Shown in pieces: positions 8,086 through 16,392 of a stretch of DNA of 42,847 nucleotides. Positions within the stretch are counted from its first letter, which is position 1. Every line of letters starts with the position of its first letter. A program made the position numbers and the translations under genes. The notes beneath the pieces were generated by a model, which was given only the letters and a program-made list of their open reading frames with translations, was not told where the DNA came from and ran no database searches. The DNA is taken from the NCBI GenBank assembly GCA_965657085.1, contig CBFHND010000027.1, positions 1 through 42,847 of the forward strand, given 5' to 3'. The stretch comes from CBFHND01 sp965657085. Its GTDB lineage: Bacteria; Pseudomonadota; Alphaproteobacteria; Rhodobacterales; Rhodobacteraceae.

Positions 8086-8844
8086 ATGAAGGTGTTGGTG
8101 CCTGTCAAACGCGTGATCGACTACAACGTGAAGGTGCGCGTCAAAGCGGACGGATCGGGTGTTGATCTTGCGAACGTGAAAATGTCGATGAACCCGTTTG
8201 ACGAGATTGCCGTCGAACAGGCGATCCGCCTCAAGGAGGCCGGTCAGGCCGAGGAGGTCATCGCGGTGTCGGTTGGCGTGAAGCAATCGCAGGAAACGCT
8301 GCGCACGGCGCTGGCCATGGGTGCGGACCGCGCCATTCTGGTCGTGGCCGCCGATGACGTGCACAACGACATCGAGCCGCTGACCGTGGCCAAGGTTCTC
8401 AAGGCCGTGGTCGAAGAGGAACAGCCCGGTCTGGTGCTCTGCGGCAAACAGGCCATCGACAACGACATGAACGCCACCGGTCAGATGCTTTCGGCGCTGA
8501 TGGGTTGGAGCCAGGCGACATTCGCCTCGGAAGTGGAAGTTGCCGGCGACAAGGCCAAGGTGACACGCGAAGTTGACGGTGGTTTGCAGACCATCGAGGT
8601 GAACATGCCGACGGTCATCACCGTCGACCTGCGCCTGAACGAGCCGCGGTACGCATCGCTGCCCAACATCATGAAGGCCAAGAAAAAGCCTTTGGATGAG
8701 AAAACCATCGCAGACTATGGCGTGGACGCGGCACCGCGTCTGGAAATCGTTGGCACAGCGGAGCCCGAGGCCCGCGCGGCTGGCATCAAGGTGGGTTCGG
8801 TGGACGAGCTTGTGGCGAAACTCAAAGAAGCGGGGGCTGTGTGA
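8086..8844 (+). CDS. etfB: Electron transfer flavoprotein beta subunit
   Basis: This 252-residue protein is the ETF small subunit, which with EtfA accepts electrons from acyl-CoA dehydrogenases and passes them to ETF:ubiquinone oxidoreductase. It begins MKVLVPVKRVIDYNVKVRVK and has the AMP-binding region, and near residue 200 the ETF-beta signature LRLNEPRYASLPNIMKAKKK. An AGAGAGGAA ribosome-binding site at 8071-8079 supports the start at 8086 over an earlier in-frame ATG at 8023. Its stop overlaps the etfA start (TGATG), so the subunits are translationally coupled. Its metabolic partner mcd is encoded at 22160-23845 in this window. Confidence 0.97.
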   Translation: MKVLVPVKRVIDYNVKVRVKADGSGVDLANVKMSMNPFDEIAVEQAIRLKEAGQAEEVIAVSVGVKQSQETLRTALAMGADRAILVVAADDVHNDIEPLTVAKVLKAVVEEEQPGLVLCGKQAIDNDMNATGQMLSALMGWSQATFASEVEVAGDKAKVTREVDGGLQTIEVNMPTVITVDLRLNEPRYASLPNIMKAKKKPLDEKTIADYGVDAAPRLEIVGTAEPEARAAGIKVGSVDELVAKLKEAGAV

Positions 8845-9770
8845 TGGCTGTACTTCTTCTGGCAGAAGTGAACGACGGCGAACTGGCGATGGACGCCACC
8901 GCCAAGGCAGTGACCGCCGCGGGCGCACTGGGCGATGTGACCGTGCTGTGCACCGGGGCCACATGTTCGGCGGCCGCAGCCGAGGCTGCGACGATCAACG
9001 GCGTGGCAAAGGTGCTGTGCGCCGAGGACGCGATTTACGGCAAGCGCCTGGCAGAGCCGGTTGCGGACCTGCTGGTATCGCTGGCGGGTGATTATGAGCA
9101 CATCGTGGCTCCGGCCACGACAGACGCCAAGAACATCATGCCCCGCGTCGCCGCGTTGCTGGATGTCATGGTGATCTCGGATGCCACAGCCGTGTTGGAC
9201 GCCAACACGTTCGAGCGCCCGATCTATGCGGGCAACGCGATCCAGACTGTGAAATCGGCCGATGCCAAGAAGGTCATCACCTTCCGCACATCGACCTTTG
9301 ATGCAGCGGACACCGGCGGGTCGGCTTCGGTCGACAGCATCGGTGCTGCGGGCAACCCCGGTCTGTCGTCCTGGGTCGAGGACAAGGTTGCCGCAAGCGA
9401 CCGCCCCGAACTGACGTCGGCGGGTGTGGTTGTGTCCGGCGGTCGCGGTGTCGGGTCCGAAGAGGATTTCGCGCTGATCGAGAAACTGGCGGACAAGCTG
9501 GGCGCTGCTGTTGGTGCGTCGCGCGCCGCGGTCGATTCGGGCTATGCGCCCAACGACTGGCAAGTGGGCCAGACCGGCAAGGTGGTCGCACCTGACCTTT
9601 ATGTTGCGGTTGGCATCTCGGGTGCGATTCAGCACCTTGCAGGCATGAAAGACTCCAAGGTGATCGTTGCGATCAACAAGGACGAAGAAGCCCCGATTTT
9701 CCAGGTTGCGGATTACGGTCTGGTTGCGGACCTGTTTGACGCCGTGCCGGAGCTGGTTGAAAAGCTGTAG
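8844..9770 (+). CDS. etfA: Electron transfer flavoprotein alpha subunit
   Basis: This 308-residue large subunit of ETF carries the FAD. The C-terminal FAD-binding signature is present (LYVAVGISGAIQHLAGMKDS, then VIVAINKDEEAPIF), as is the GGRGVGSEEDF motif around residue 195. The ATG at 8844 overlaps the etfB stop; a GTG three bases earlier is also in frame but less likely. A bidirectional terminator follows at 9790-9819. The length is normal for the family. Confidence 0.97.
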   Translation: MAVLLLAEVNDGELAMDATAKAVTAAGALGDVTVLCTGATCSAAAAEAATINGVAKVLCAEDAIYGKRLAEPVADLLVSLAGDYEHIVAPATTDAKNIMPRVAALLDVMVISDATAVLDANTFERPIYAGNAIQTVKSADAKKVITFRTSTFDAADTGGSASVDSIGAAGNPGLSSWVEDKVAASDRPELTSAGVVVSGGRGVGSEEDFALIEKLADKLGAAVGASRAAVDSGYAPNDWQVGQTGKVVAPDLYVAVGISGAIQHLAGMKDSKVIVAINKDEEAPIFQVADYGLVADLFDAVPELVEKL

Positions 9771-9789
9771 AGCGTTTCACGGAAACATC

Positions 9790-9819
9790 AAAAGGCCCGC
9801 CGATCTGGCGGGCCTTTTT
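9790..9819. terminator. Bidirectional intrinsic terminator after etfA
   Basis: AAAAGGCCCGCC (9790-9801) pairs with GGCGGGCCTTTT (9807-9818) around a 5-nt loop, with T and A tracts on both strands. It lies between the convergent etfA and DUF6473-like genes and can end transcription from either side. Confidence 0.9.
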
Positions 9820-9823
9820 CGTT

Positions 9824-10645
9824 TCAGATCAGTGTTTTGAGCGTTCTGGTCAGCGCTTCGGCAGCTTCGGCGTGCGCCATCGGACCAAGCATTTTTACCG
9901 CACTTGGCCGGTCCAGTTCCGGGAACACCATGCCTTGTGTGCCTTGGGCGCGTGCCGCGTCCGAGGCTTTGACCTCGACAATCTCGGTCACTTCGCTGCG
10001 CAGGGCCTCGATCATGTCGCGCCCCACGAACCACGGATCACTGCCCAGATCGGTGGGTGCCTCTTCGGGCGCGTGATCACCGAACCACAGCAAAACAGTC
10101 TTGCCCGGAATGCGCCTCAGCATCAGCCGCGTGCGGGCCATCCAGGCTTGTTGCAGCTCTTCGCGGACGGCGGCGAACCGTTCGGCCGAGATTTCGTGCA
10201 GTCGGCCCAGCATGTGTTTGTTGAAGTTGAACTCGGCAAAATCGACCTCGCGGAAGATCGCCTCGAGCAGGGTCGACGGTTTGATGAACCGGTCGTTGCG
10301 GCGCGGATGCACCGAATAGAACCGATTGCTCATGTTTTGTGCGCTCAGAACCTGAAGCACCGTCACCTGCGCGGCCCCCGCGACATCGTTCAGATAGGGA
10401 TCGTTGGCGAACACATCGATGCCCGCATTGGTGCACCCAAGGTTCACACAGGCCATCCCAAGCTGGTCTTCGACCAGATCGGGAAACGGCCGTTCGATGT
10501 ATTTTCCGTATGTTTCGGTCCCACCAAAGAACGCGATATAGGGTTTGTCCAGGGACCGACGCGGCCCGCGGAACAACACCTTTGACGTGCCATATCGGCA
10601 CGGCAGATAATCAAGGCCACCCTGGCCCATTGCATCATATGACAT
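9824..10645 (-). CDS. DUF6473-like protein of unknown function
   Basis: This 273-residue protein has no signal peptide or membrane span. The N-terminal pattern (GLDYLPCRYGTSKVLFRGPR, then YIAFFGGTETYGK) matches what I remember of DUF6473 proteins of Rhodobacteraceae. Later segments such as LLWFGDHAPEE could belong to an alpha/beta sugar- or sulfotransferase-like fold, but this is a guess. The ATG at 10645 is preferred over an in-frame GTG at 10654 because AAAGGTGGG precedes it at suitable spacing. It is convergent with etfA and divergent from hbd, so it is probably a single-gene unit. Confidence 0.6.
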   Translation of the reverse strand: MSYDAMGQGGLDYLPCRYGTSKVLFRGPRRSLDKPYIAFFGGTETYGKYIERPFPDLVEDQLGMACVNLGCTNAGIDVFANDPYLNDVAGAAQVTVLQVLSAQNMSNRFYSVHPRRNDRFIKPSTLLEAIFREVDFAEFNFNKHMLGRLHEISAERFAAVREELQQAWMARTRLMLRRIPGKTVLLWFGDHAPEEAPTDLGSDPWFVGRDMIEALRSEVTEIVEVKASDAARAQGTQGMVFPELDRPSAVKMLGPMAHAEAAEALTRTLKTLI

Positions 10646-10699
10646 GACACCCACCTTTTTACTTCACCCACCCCCCTTATGGCAGGCATGTCCTTAGAA

Positions 10700-10713
10700 A
10701 TTCCTAATGGAAT
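10700..10713. promoter_or_regulatory. Small palindrome in the divergent DUF6473-like/hbd promoter region
   Basis: ATTCC-TAAT-GGAAT is a perfect inverted repeat in the AT-richer part of the 152-bp divergent intergenic region. It could be an operator. Nothing else in the sequence identifies a regulator. Confidence 0.3.
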
Positions 10714-10741
10714 GTGACCAATCCGTGCTGGCGTTCATACC

Positions 10742-10757
10742 TTGCGGTGCACAGGCG
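10742..10757 (+). promoter_or_regulatory. Shared etf/hbd/mcd motif upstream of hbd
   Basis: TTGCGGTGCACAGGCG matches the mcd-upstream site TTGCGCTGCACCTGCG at 13 of 16 positions. It ends 41 bp before the hbd start codon, while the mcd site ends about 42 bp before its start. The similar location supports a regulatory role. The binding protein is unknown. Confidence 0.45.
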
Positions 10758-10797
10758 CGCCGCCCTATGGTGCACGAAGCGTCAAAGGGGCATCGGA

Positions 10798-11673
10798 ATG
10801 GACATTCAAAAGATCGGAATCGTGGGCGCAGGTCAGATGGGCAACGGCATTGCGCATGTGATGGCCTTGGCGGGCTATGATGTTCTGCTCAATGACATCA
10901 GCAGCGATGCGCTGCGTGCTGCACTGCAGACGATTGACGGCAACCTTGTGCGGCAGGTCACCCGCGGCAAGGTCAGCGAGGCGGACAAGGACGCGGCACT
11001 GGCGCGGATCCGGACGACGCAGGCACTGACCGATCTGGGGCAATCCGATCTGGTGATCGAGGCCGCAACCGAGCGCGAGACCGTGAAACAGGCGATTTTC
11101 GAGGACCTGTTGCCGCATCTGCAGCCGCATACGATCCTGACCTCGAACACCTCGTCCATTTCCATCACACGGCTGGCCAGCCGCACGGACCGACCGGAAA
11201 AGTTCATGGGGTTTCATTTCATGAACCCGGTGCCGGTGATGCAACTGGTGGAGCTGATCCGGGGCATCGCTACCGACGAAGACACTTTTGCCGCGTGCAA
11301 GGCGGTGGTGGACAAGCTGGGCAAGACGGCCGCGTCAGCCGAGGATTTCCCGGCCTTTATCGTCAACCGCATCCTGATGCCGATGATCAACGAGGCGGTC
11401 TATACGCTGTACGAAGGGGTGGGCAGCGTGCAATCGATCGACAGTTCGATGAAGTTGGGCGCGAACCACCCGATGGGGCCGCTGGAACTGGCGGATTTCA
11501 TCGGGTTGGACACGTGTCTGGCGATCATGAACGTGCTGCATGACGGGTTGGCCGACACCAAGTACCGCCCCTGCCCCTTGTTGACGAAATACGTGGAGGC
11601 CGGGTGGTTGGGCCGCAAGAGCGAGCGCGGGTTTTACGACTACCGTGGGGACGTTCCGGTTCCGACGCGCTGA
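10798..11673 (+). CDS. 3-hydroxybutyryl-CoA dehydrogenase
   Basis: This 291-residue enzyme interconverts 3-hydroxybutyryl-CoA and acetoacetyl-CoA with NAD(P). The N-terminal Rossmann motif is GIVGAGQMGNGIAHVMALAG. The catalytic His-Glu region appears as GFHFMNPVPVMQLVELI, followed by the C-terminal domain with GPLELADFIGLDTCL. The start at 10798 (MDIQKIGIVGAG) gives the family length; upstream frame residues are foreign. Its product links the etf/mcd reactions to acetyl-CoA assimilation (ethylmalonyl-CoA pathway, polyhydroxybutyrate). A motif shared with etfB and mcd lies just upstream. The common symbols are hbd or paaH/fadB2-like; I leave the symbol open. Confidence 0.95.
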   Translation: MDIQKIGIVGAGQMGNGIAHVMALAGYDVLLNDISSDALRAALQTIDGNLVRQVTRGKVSEADKDAALARIRTTQALTDLGQSDLVIEAATERETVKQAIFEDLLPHLQPHTILTSNTSSISITRLASRTDRPEKFMGFHFMNPVPVMQLVELIRGIATDEDTFAACKAVVDKLGKTAASAEDFPAFIVNRILMPMINEAVYTLYEGVGSVQSIDSSMKLGANHPMGPLELADFIGLDTCLAIMNVLHDGLADTKYRPCPLLTKYVEAGWLGRKSERGFYDYRGDVPVPTR

Positions 11674-11688
11674 GGCGCGCCGGCCGAC

Positions 11689-11735
11689 GTGGGGGCCAGC
11701 CCCCACACCCCCGAGGTATTTAGAGCAAAAGGAAG
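11689..11735. repeat. GC-rich hairpin followed by CCCCCGAGGTATTT element
   Basis: GTGGGGGC (11689-11696) and GCCCCCAC (11699-11706) form an 8-bp stem with a minimal loop. They are followed by ACCCCCGAGGTATTTAGAGC. Elements of this form are, to my recollection, common in Rhodobacteraceae intergenic DNA. Here it lies between the convergent hbd and acyltransferase genes and may serve as a bidirectional terminator. Only one copy was noticed in the window. Confidence 0.5.
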
Positions 11736-11739
11736 ATAA

Positions 11740-12618
11740 TCAGTCCTTGAGGGACAGAGTGTGTTCGCGCAGCCATGCCATGAAGCCGCGCGGATCATCC
11801 GCCCATGCTTTGACGTCTTCGTCCGGCAGGGGGTCCCCCACGACCGGCGATTGCGGCTTGTTCAGAGAGTACACGATTTCATGCAGGAGCAACCCTTGCC
11901 GCAGCATCGGTGAGACGCGGTTGGCGATCTGGTAGGCGCGGCTGTTCTGGCCGGGAAAGCGCATCGGCACAACGCGCGCACCGGAACGGCGGATCAGGGC
12001 GGCGGTGAAGACGTTCCACTCGGCCTCGACCGCGGGACCCCACCATGTCTCGGACGCGGCCACCCCGCCCGAGGGAAAGAGCGCCACGACGCCACCTTCC
12101 TTGAGGTGGGACATGGCCTTGGCGCGCATCTCCACGCCTTTGCGCTGCGCATCGGGGTCGTGCTGGAAGGGCACGGGGATCATGTAGCTGCCTGCGACCT
12201 CGTCGATGGCGGTCAGCAGCGAACGGGTCAGGATGCGGTAATCGGGGCGCACGCGGCCGATGAGATCGGCAAAGATCATGCCATCGACCATGCCGTGGGG
12301 ATGGTTGGCGACGACGATCACCGGGCCTTCCTTGGGGATGCGGTCCAACTGCGCCTGTGGCGTCAGAAGGTCGATGCCCATCACGTCGAGGCAGGCGCGC
12401 CAGAACGCCTGACCTTGCGGGGCGCCCTGACGTTCGAACTTGCGGATCAGCCGCAGGATCGTCAGCTTGCCGGTCATCGCCTCCATGATGCGGATGACGG
12501 TGGATTTCCACGGATCCTCGAAGGTGGAGGCATAAGACAGGCTGCGTCTGTCATACTTGGTGAAGTTGACAGTCTCTGTCTTGGTCAGACCTGAAATGTC
12601 TTGCGAACGCTCGACCAC
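11740..12618 (-). CDS. PlsC-type lysophospholipid acyltransferase family protein
   Basis: This 292-residue protein has the acyltransferase block VIVVANHPHGMVDGMIFADL (residues about 100-120), equivalent to the NHxxxxD motif with slightly altered spacing, and a second block VVALFPSGGVAASETWWG corresponding to the phosphate-binding FPEGG region. It should transfer an acyl chain to a lysolipid at the inner membrane. The sub-family resembles acyltransferases near ornithine-lipid or hemolysin-type enzymes rather than canonical PlsC. The start is a GTG at 12618 with AGGTGG about 10 bases upstream. It follows the HPr gene by 40 bp and may be the last gene of the chvI-HPr operon. Confidence 0.8.
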   Translation of the reverse strand: MVERSQDISGLTKTETVNFTKYDRRSLSYASTFEDPWKSTVIRIMEAMTGKLTILRLIRKFERQGAPQGQAFWRACLDVMGIDLLTPQAQLDRIPKEGPVIVVANHPHGMVDGMIFADLIGRVRPDYRILTRSLLTAIDEVAGSYMIPVPFQHDPDAQRKGVEMRAKAMSHLKEGGVVALFPSGGVAASETWWGPAVEAEWNVFTAALIRRSGARVVPMRFPGQNSRAYQIANRVSPMLRQGLLLHEIVYSLNKPQSPVVGDPLPDEDVKAWADDPRGFMAWLREHTLSLKD

Positions 12619-12658
12619 TCTTTTCCACCTTTGCCTTGCGCACCGTAGAGCCTGTGGA

Positions 12659-12928
12659 TCAGGCCCCTTCCCCGAATTTGTCCGCCACCAGTGCGGTCAA
12701 CGCTTCGGCCAGCGCCACTGCGTCTGGTCCCGAAGTCTGCACGTCAATAGTGGTTCCCTTCGATGCTGCCAACATCAAAAGGCCCATAATACTATCGCCT
12801 GATGCAGCCATGCCATCTTTGCTGACTTCTGCGCTGGCGTCAAAGGCCTCCACCACTTCGACCAGTTTGGCCGAGGCGCGCGCGTGCAATCCTTTTTCGT
12901 TTACGATCTTGAGGGAACACTGAGTCAT
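12659..12928 (-). CDS. ptsH: HPr phosphocarrier protein
   Basis: This 89-residue protein is HPr (NPr type), the small phosphocarrier of the phosphotransferase system. His15 in GLHARASAKLV accepts phosphate from enzyme I. Ser46 in GDSIMGLLMLAASKG is the site for HPr kinase, which is encoded in the same operon. It starts 12 bp after the EIIA gene. No sugar-specific IIB/IIC genes are present, so the system is inferred to be regulatory, as is usual in alphaproteobacteria. Confidence 0.95.
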   Translation of the reverse strand: MTQCSLKIVNEKGLHARASAKLVEVVEAFDASAEVSKDGMAASGDSIMGLLMLAASKGTTIDVQTSGPDAVALAEALTALVADKFGEGA

Positions 12929-12940
12929 TGAAGGGCCTTG

Positions 12941-13333
12941 TTAATCTGCGCTGACATTTTGGCTGTCGATGTATTTCTTACCAGCATCGAGCGCCGCGCG
13001 CACCGCGTCCTGCACGGGCATGTGGCGGCTTTTGGCCAATTTGATCAGCATCGGCAGGTTCGCACCGTAAAGGATACGCCGCCCCTGCGGCTGGCAGGCC
13101 AGAAGAGACAGGTTGGACGGGGAGCCGCCGAAGAGGTCCGTCACGACCACCACGCCATCGCCCTGATCCACTTCGTCGGCGGCCACGCAAATCTCTTTCT
13201 GCTTGGCGTCACGGTCGTGCGCCGCCTCGATCGAGATGGCACGCACGCCCGATTGCGATCCGACCACATGTTCGATGGCGGCCAGGTATTCCTTGGCCAG
13301 TCCGCCATGTGCCACGATCACGATTCCGATCAC
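12941..13333 (-). CDS. PTS system mannose-family EIIA component
   Basis: This 130-residue cytoplasmic EIIA-Man fold protein has the phosphorylatable His9 in the N-terminal GIVIVAHGGLAKEYL motif, and VVVVTDLFGGSPSN, a hallmark of the family. It should receive phosphate from HPr. Without IIB/IIC partners in the operon it probably acts as a regulator rather than a sugar transporter. It overlaps rapZ by four bases (ATGA). Confidence 0.92.
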   Translation of the reverse strand: MIGIVIVAHGGLAKEYLAAIEHVVGSQSGVRAISIEAAHDRDAKQKEICVAADEVDQGDGVVVVTDLFGGSPSNLSLLACQPQGRRILYGANLPMLIKLAKSRHMPVQDAVRAALDAGKKYIDSQNVSAD

Positions 13334-14223
13334 TCTGCTGCCCCATCCTTTTTGCGGCGGTCCAATTCGCGATGCCTAATTGACACCTGCCAGCCCTGCT
13401 CTGCAAGGGTTGCGGCCAAGGTTTCGGCCATGGCAACGGACCTGTGTTGCCCTCCGGTACAGCCAAAGGCAATCGAGAGGTGCGATTTCCCTTCTTCCGA
13501 GTAGGCCGGCAACAGCCATGACGCCAGATCAGCGGTCTTGGCCACGAAAGGGCCGTGGCGCGAATCCGTGGCGATGTGAGCCTGCACCGCCCGGTCAAGA
13601 CCGGTGAGCGCCCGCAGGTCCGGTTGCCAGTAGGGGTTTTTGAGAAAGCGGCAGTCAAAGACCATGTCGACACTGCGCGGCAGGCCACGTTTGTAGGAAA
13701 ACGACTGCACCGACACCGACAGCTGCGCCTGCGATCCGCTGCCGAACCATTCTTCGACCTCGGCGCGCAGCTGGTGCACGTTCAGCGCGCTGGTGTCGAT
13801 CAGGACATCCGCCCGCGCGCGCAGGGGGCCCAGCAGATCAAGCTCTCGGGTGATACCCGCCTCGGGGCGGTCGCCATCTGCGAGCGGATGCCGTCGCCGG
13901 GTTTCGGAAAACCGGCGCAGGAGCACATCGGTGGCGCAATCGAGGTAGAGCAGTTCGGGCACGATGCCGGGCTGTGCCGCGATCTGGCCCAGCGCATCCG
14001 TGACCGCATTGACCGAAAAGTCGCGGGTGCGCGGGTCGATGCCCAGCGCGAGGGGGCTGTCATTGCCCCGGTCGTCCAGCAGCGGGCGGATCAGGCGCAG
14101 GGGCATGTTGTCGATGGCCTCGAAGCCGAGATCTTCGAGCGCGCGAATGGCGCTGGAGCGGCCTGCGCCCGAGGGGCCGGTGACCAGCACAAGGCGGCGG
14201 TGGGTGGGTTCGGTCTGTGTCAT
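13330..14223 (-). CDS. rapZ: RapZ-family nucleotide-binding protein
   Basis: This 297-residue protein has an N-terminal P-loop GPSGAGRS (residues 16-23) followed by SAIRALEDLGFEAIDN, and the C-terminal block with SFSYKRGLPRSVDMVFDCRF and GCTGGQHRSVAMAE that defines the RapZ/YvcJ family. In enterobacteria RapZ controls GlmZ RNA decay and glucosamine-6-phosphate synthase. In this lineage its position between hprK and the EIIA gene is conserved and the role is less defined. It has four-base overlaps with both neighbours. Confidence 0.94.
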   Translation of the reverse strand: MTQTEPTHRRLVLVTGPSGAGRSSAIRALEDLGFEAIDNMPLRLIRPLLDDRGNDSPLALGIDPRTRDFSVNAVTDALGQIAAQPGIVPELLYLDCATDVLLRRFSETRRRHPLADGDRPEAGITRELDLLGPLRARADVLIDTSALNVHQLRAEVEEWFGSGSQAQLSVSVQSFSYKRGLPRSVDMVFDCRFLKNPYWQPDLRALTGLDRAVQAHIATDSRHGPFVAKTADLASWLLPAYSEEGKSHLSIAFGCTGGQHRSVAMAETLAATLAEQGWQVSIRHRELDRRKKDGAAE

Positions 14224-14654
14224 GCGTCGTTCCGTCCGGCCTTAAGGTATTGCAGGATCGCGGCGGGCCAAGAGGAATGCTCGCATTTGTGAAGACAGGC
14301 GATGTTGTGGCCCAAAAGGGCGTGAATGCGGGGTGGCGGGATGCGATCCGCCTCGACCGTGTTCAGATCGATGACAAGGGCGACCGGCGCGGGGTCTGCG
14401 GGGCGGGCGTTGAGGATGCCGATGCCGCGCGCTTCGATCAGGCCGGTGAGGTTGGGATGGGACTGCGCGATGATGTCCGCACCATGTGCGCGCAAGACGG
14501 TCTGATCATCGGCGATCAGCGCGGCCCCCATCGCCATCAGTTGCAGCGCGAGGCCGGATTTACCACTGCCTGCGGGCCCGATGATGACAACGGCCTTGCC
14601 ATCAAATGCAATGGTGGTGGCGTGCAGGATTGTATCGCTGTCATCGCCTGACAT
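14220..14654 (-). CDS. hprK: Short HPr kinase/phosphorylase
   Basis: This 144-residue protein matches only the catalytic domain of HprK. It has Walker A GPAGSGKS at residues 26-33, a DDQTVLRAHG segment, and the HprK signature GLIEARGIGIL. The N-terminal domain of Firmicutes HprK (about 130 residues) is absent, as is normal for alphaproteobacterial forms. It should phosphorylate or dephosphorylate Ser46 of the HPr encoded downstream. Its ATG lies two bases after the natural chvG stop codon, which suggests translational coupling that the chvG frame break would disturb. It overlaps rapZ by four bases. Confidence 0.92.
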   Translation of the reverse strand: MSGDDSDTILHATTIAFDGKAVVIIGPAGSGKSGLALQLMAMGAALIADDQTVLRAHGADIIAQSHPNLTGLIEARGIGILNARPADPAPVALVIDLNTVEADRIPPPRIHALLGHNIACLHKCEHSSWPAAILQYLKAGRNDA

Positions 14655-14656
14655 GG

Positions 14657-16383
14657 TCAGACAGGCAGACCCACGACAAACCGGGCGCCCAGCGGATCAG
14701 ACGTGATATCGGCATCGGTGGGACGAATGTTTTCGGCCCAGATCACCCCGCCATGCGCTTCGACGATCTGTTTCGAGATCGCGAGGCCAAGGCCGGAATT
14801 GTTGCCGAAGTGTTCGTCGGGGCGTTGCGAATAGAAGCGTTTGAAAATCTTGGCCAGCGCCTGATCCGGAATGCCGGGGCCGGTGTCTTCGACGACGACC
14901 AGAACCCTGTTTTCTTTTTGCGCGCCCAGATGCGGATGGCATCGCCGTCTTCGCAGAACGAAATCGCGTTGGTGATCAGGTTGACAAAGACCTGTGCCAG
15001 ACGCGCCTCGAGGCCATGTACCTCGATCGGGGAGGCCGGCAGGTCGGTGATGAAATCGATGCCTTTGCTCTTGGCATCCTCGCCCAGATATTCACCGAGA
15101 TTGCCCAGCATCTTGAGCAGGTCAAAGGGTTCTTCCTCTTCCTTGACCAGTTCGCTGTCGAGGCGGGACGCGTTCGAGATGTCGCTGACCAGACGGTCGA
15201 GGCGGCGCACATCGTGGTCGATGACATCCAAAAGCTTTTCGCGCTGATCATCACGTTTGACCATGCGCAACGTGCCAACGGCAGAGCGCAGCGAGGCGAG
15301 AGGGTTCTTGATCTCATGGGCCACATCGGCGGCAAACTGTTCGTTGCCGTCAATGCGGTTGTAAAGGGCCGCGATCATGCCACGCAGCGCACCGGACAGC
15401 CGCCCGATTTCATCGGGCCGCGCGGTCAGGTCGGGGATGCGGATACGGCCAGGATTGACCTTGCGCTGATTGCGGTCGCGGCCAAGTTCGGCGGCAGCGG
15501 CAAGGTCGGCCAGCGGGTTGGCGATGGTAGAGGCCAGCACGAGGCTGAGGCCAATGGAAACAAGCGTCGCAATCACGAACATCTGCAAAACGCGTTCGCG
15601 TTCGCCGCGCACCAGATTGTCGATCTCACCGGCGGCGCTGTTGATCGCGATCACACCGACAGGCGTGCCGTTTTGCAGGATGGGGGTCGTGACACTGATC
15701 AAGGCGCCCGCATCGGAATTCAGGCTGTTGCGCACTTGCCGTCCGTCGGTCAGCGTCGTGGCGACAAGCGTGCGCAGCTGTTCTTCGATCGATGGGGCGG
15801 AATCGGACGGTTCGGACGCGAAGGGGCTGGAGACGGTGGACCAAAGCCAGTTCAGCCCATCCGTCAAAACGGTTGGCTCTTCGCGTGGCTCTTCCATGCC
15901 GGGGGACGTGGTTTCGGCCCCCTGAATGCGCGCAATCATGTTTTCAGACGGATCAAACACCAGCACTTCGATGCCGCCACGCAAGTCGAGGGTGCGCAGC
16001 GTGTCTTCGACGTTGACGCCATCCCCTGTTGCAAGACTGACCGGCGCGCCCTGCGGCAGCTGAACCTCGATCACGTCGGCAATCAGTTCGGCCTCGGAAA
16101 TCAGCGACGAGGCGCGTTGCACTGCAAGGCTGTCGCGTGACGAGTTGAGGTACAAGATACCCGCGACAAGGATGTTCAGCGCGATCAGGTTGAACGTGAT
16201 GATCTTGCGTGTCAGCGGCGAGGTGCGCAGCGACAACAACCCGCGCCTTTTGCGGGAGGCGCGGATTTCGTCAGATGTTTCATGTCGTTCCGGCGCGACC
16301 CAATCGTCGCCCAGCACAACATCACCGTCACGCGATGGAGGAGGAGCCATGTCCCGCACGAAGTTCCTTTCGGCCAGAGCCAT
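14657..16383 (-). pseudogene. chvG: ChvG sensor histidine kinase, reading frame broken near its 3' end
   Basis: The gene encodes an inner-membrane sensor kinase with TM helices at about residues 60-80 and 266-290 around a periplasmic domain, a HAMP region, and phospho-acceptor His356 in ADVAHEIKNPLASLRSA. The N-box (NLITNAISF) is intact, but after about residue 489 the frame changes. The conserved VVVEDTGPGIPDQALAKIF, GNNSGLGLAISKQIVEAHGG and LGARFVVGLPV continue in the -1 frame to a stop at 14657-14659. The discrepancy is one base at an A-rich run (five A, G, four A on the minus strand, 14910-14919). As read, the product ends at 14743 with a 57-residue nonsense tail and lacks most of the ATP-binding domain. 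It could be a sequencing error, a mutation or (less likely) recoding. Confidence 0.88.
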
Positions 16384-16392
16384 CCGGCCCGG

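Noticed and set aside
14908..14920. Programmed -1 frameshift in chvG
   Set aside because: The heptamer is C-AAA-AAG rather than A-AAA-AAG, no clear stimulatory hairpin or upstream Shine-Dalgarno was noted, and ChvG is not known to use recoding. Error or mutation is simpler, so recoding is kept only as an alternative.
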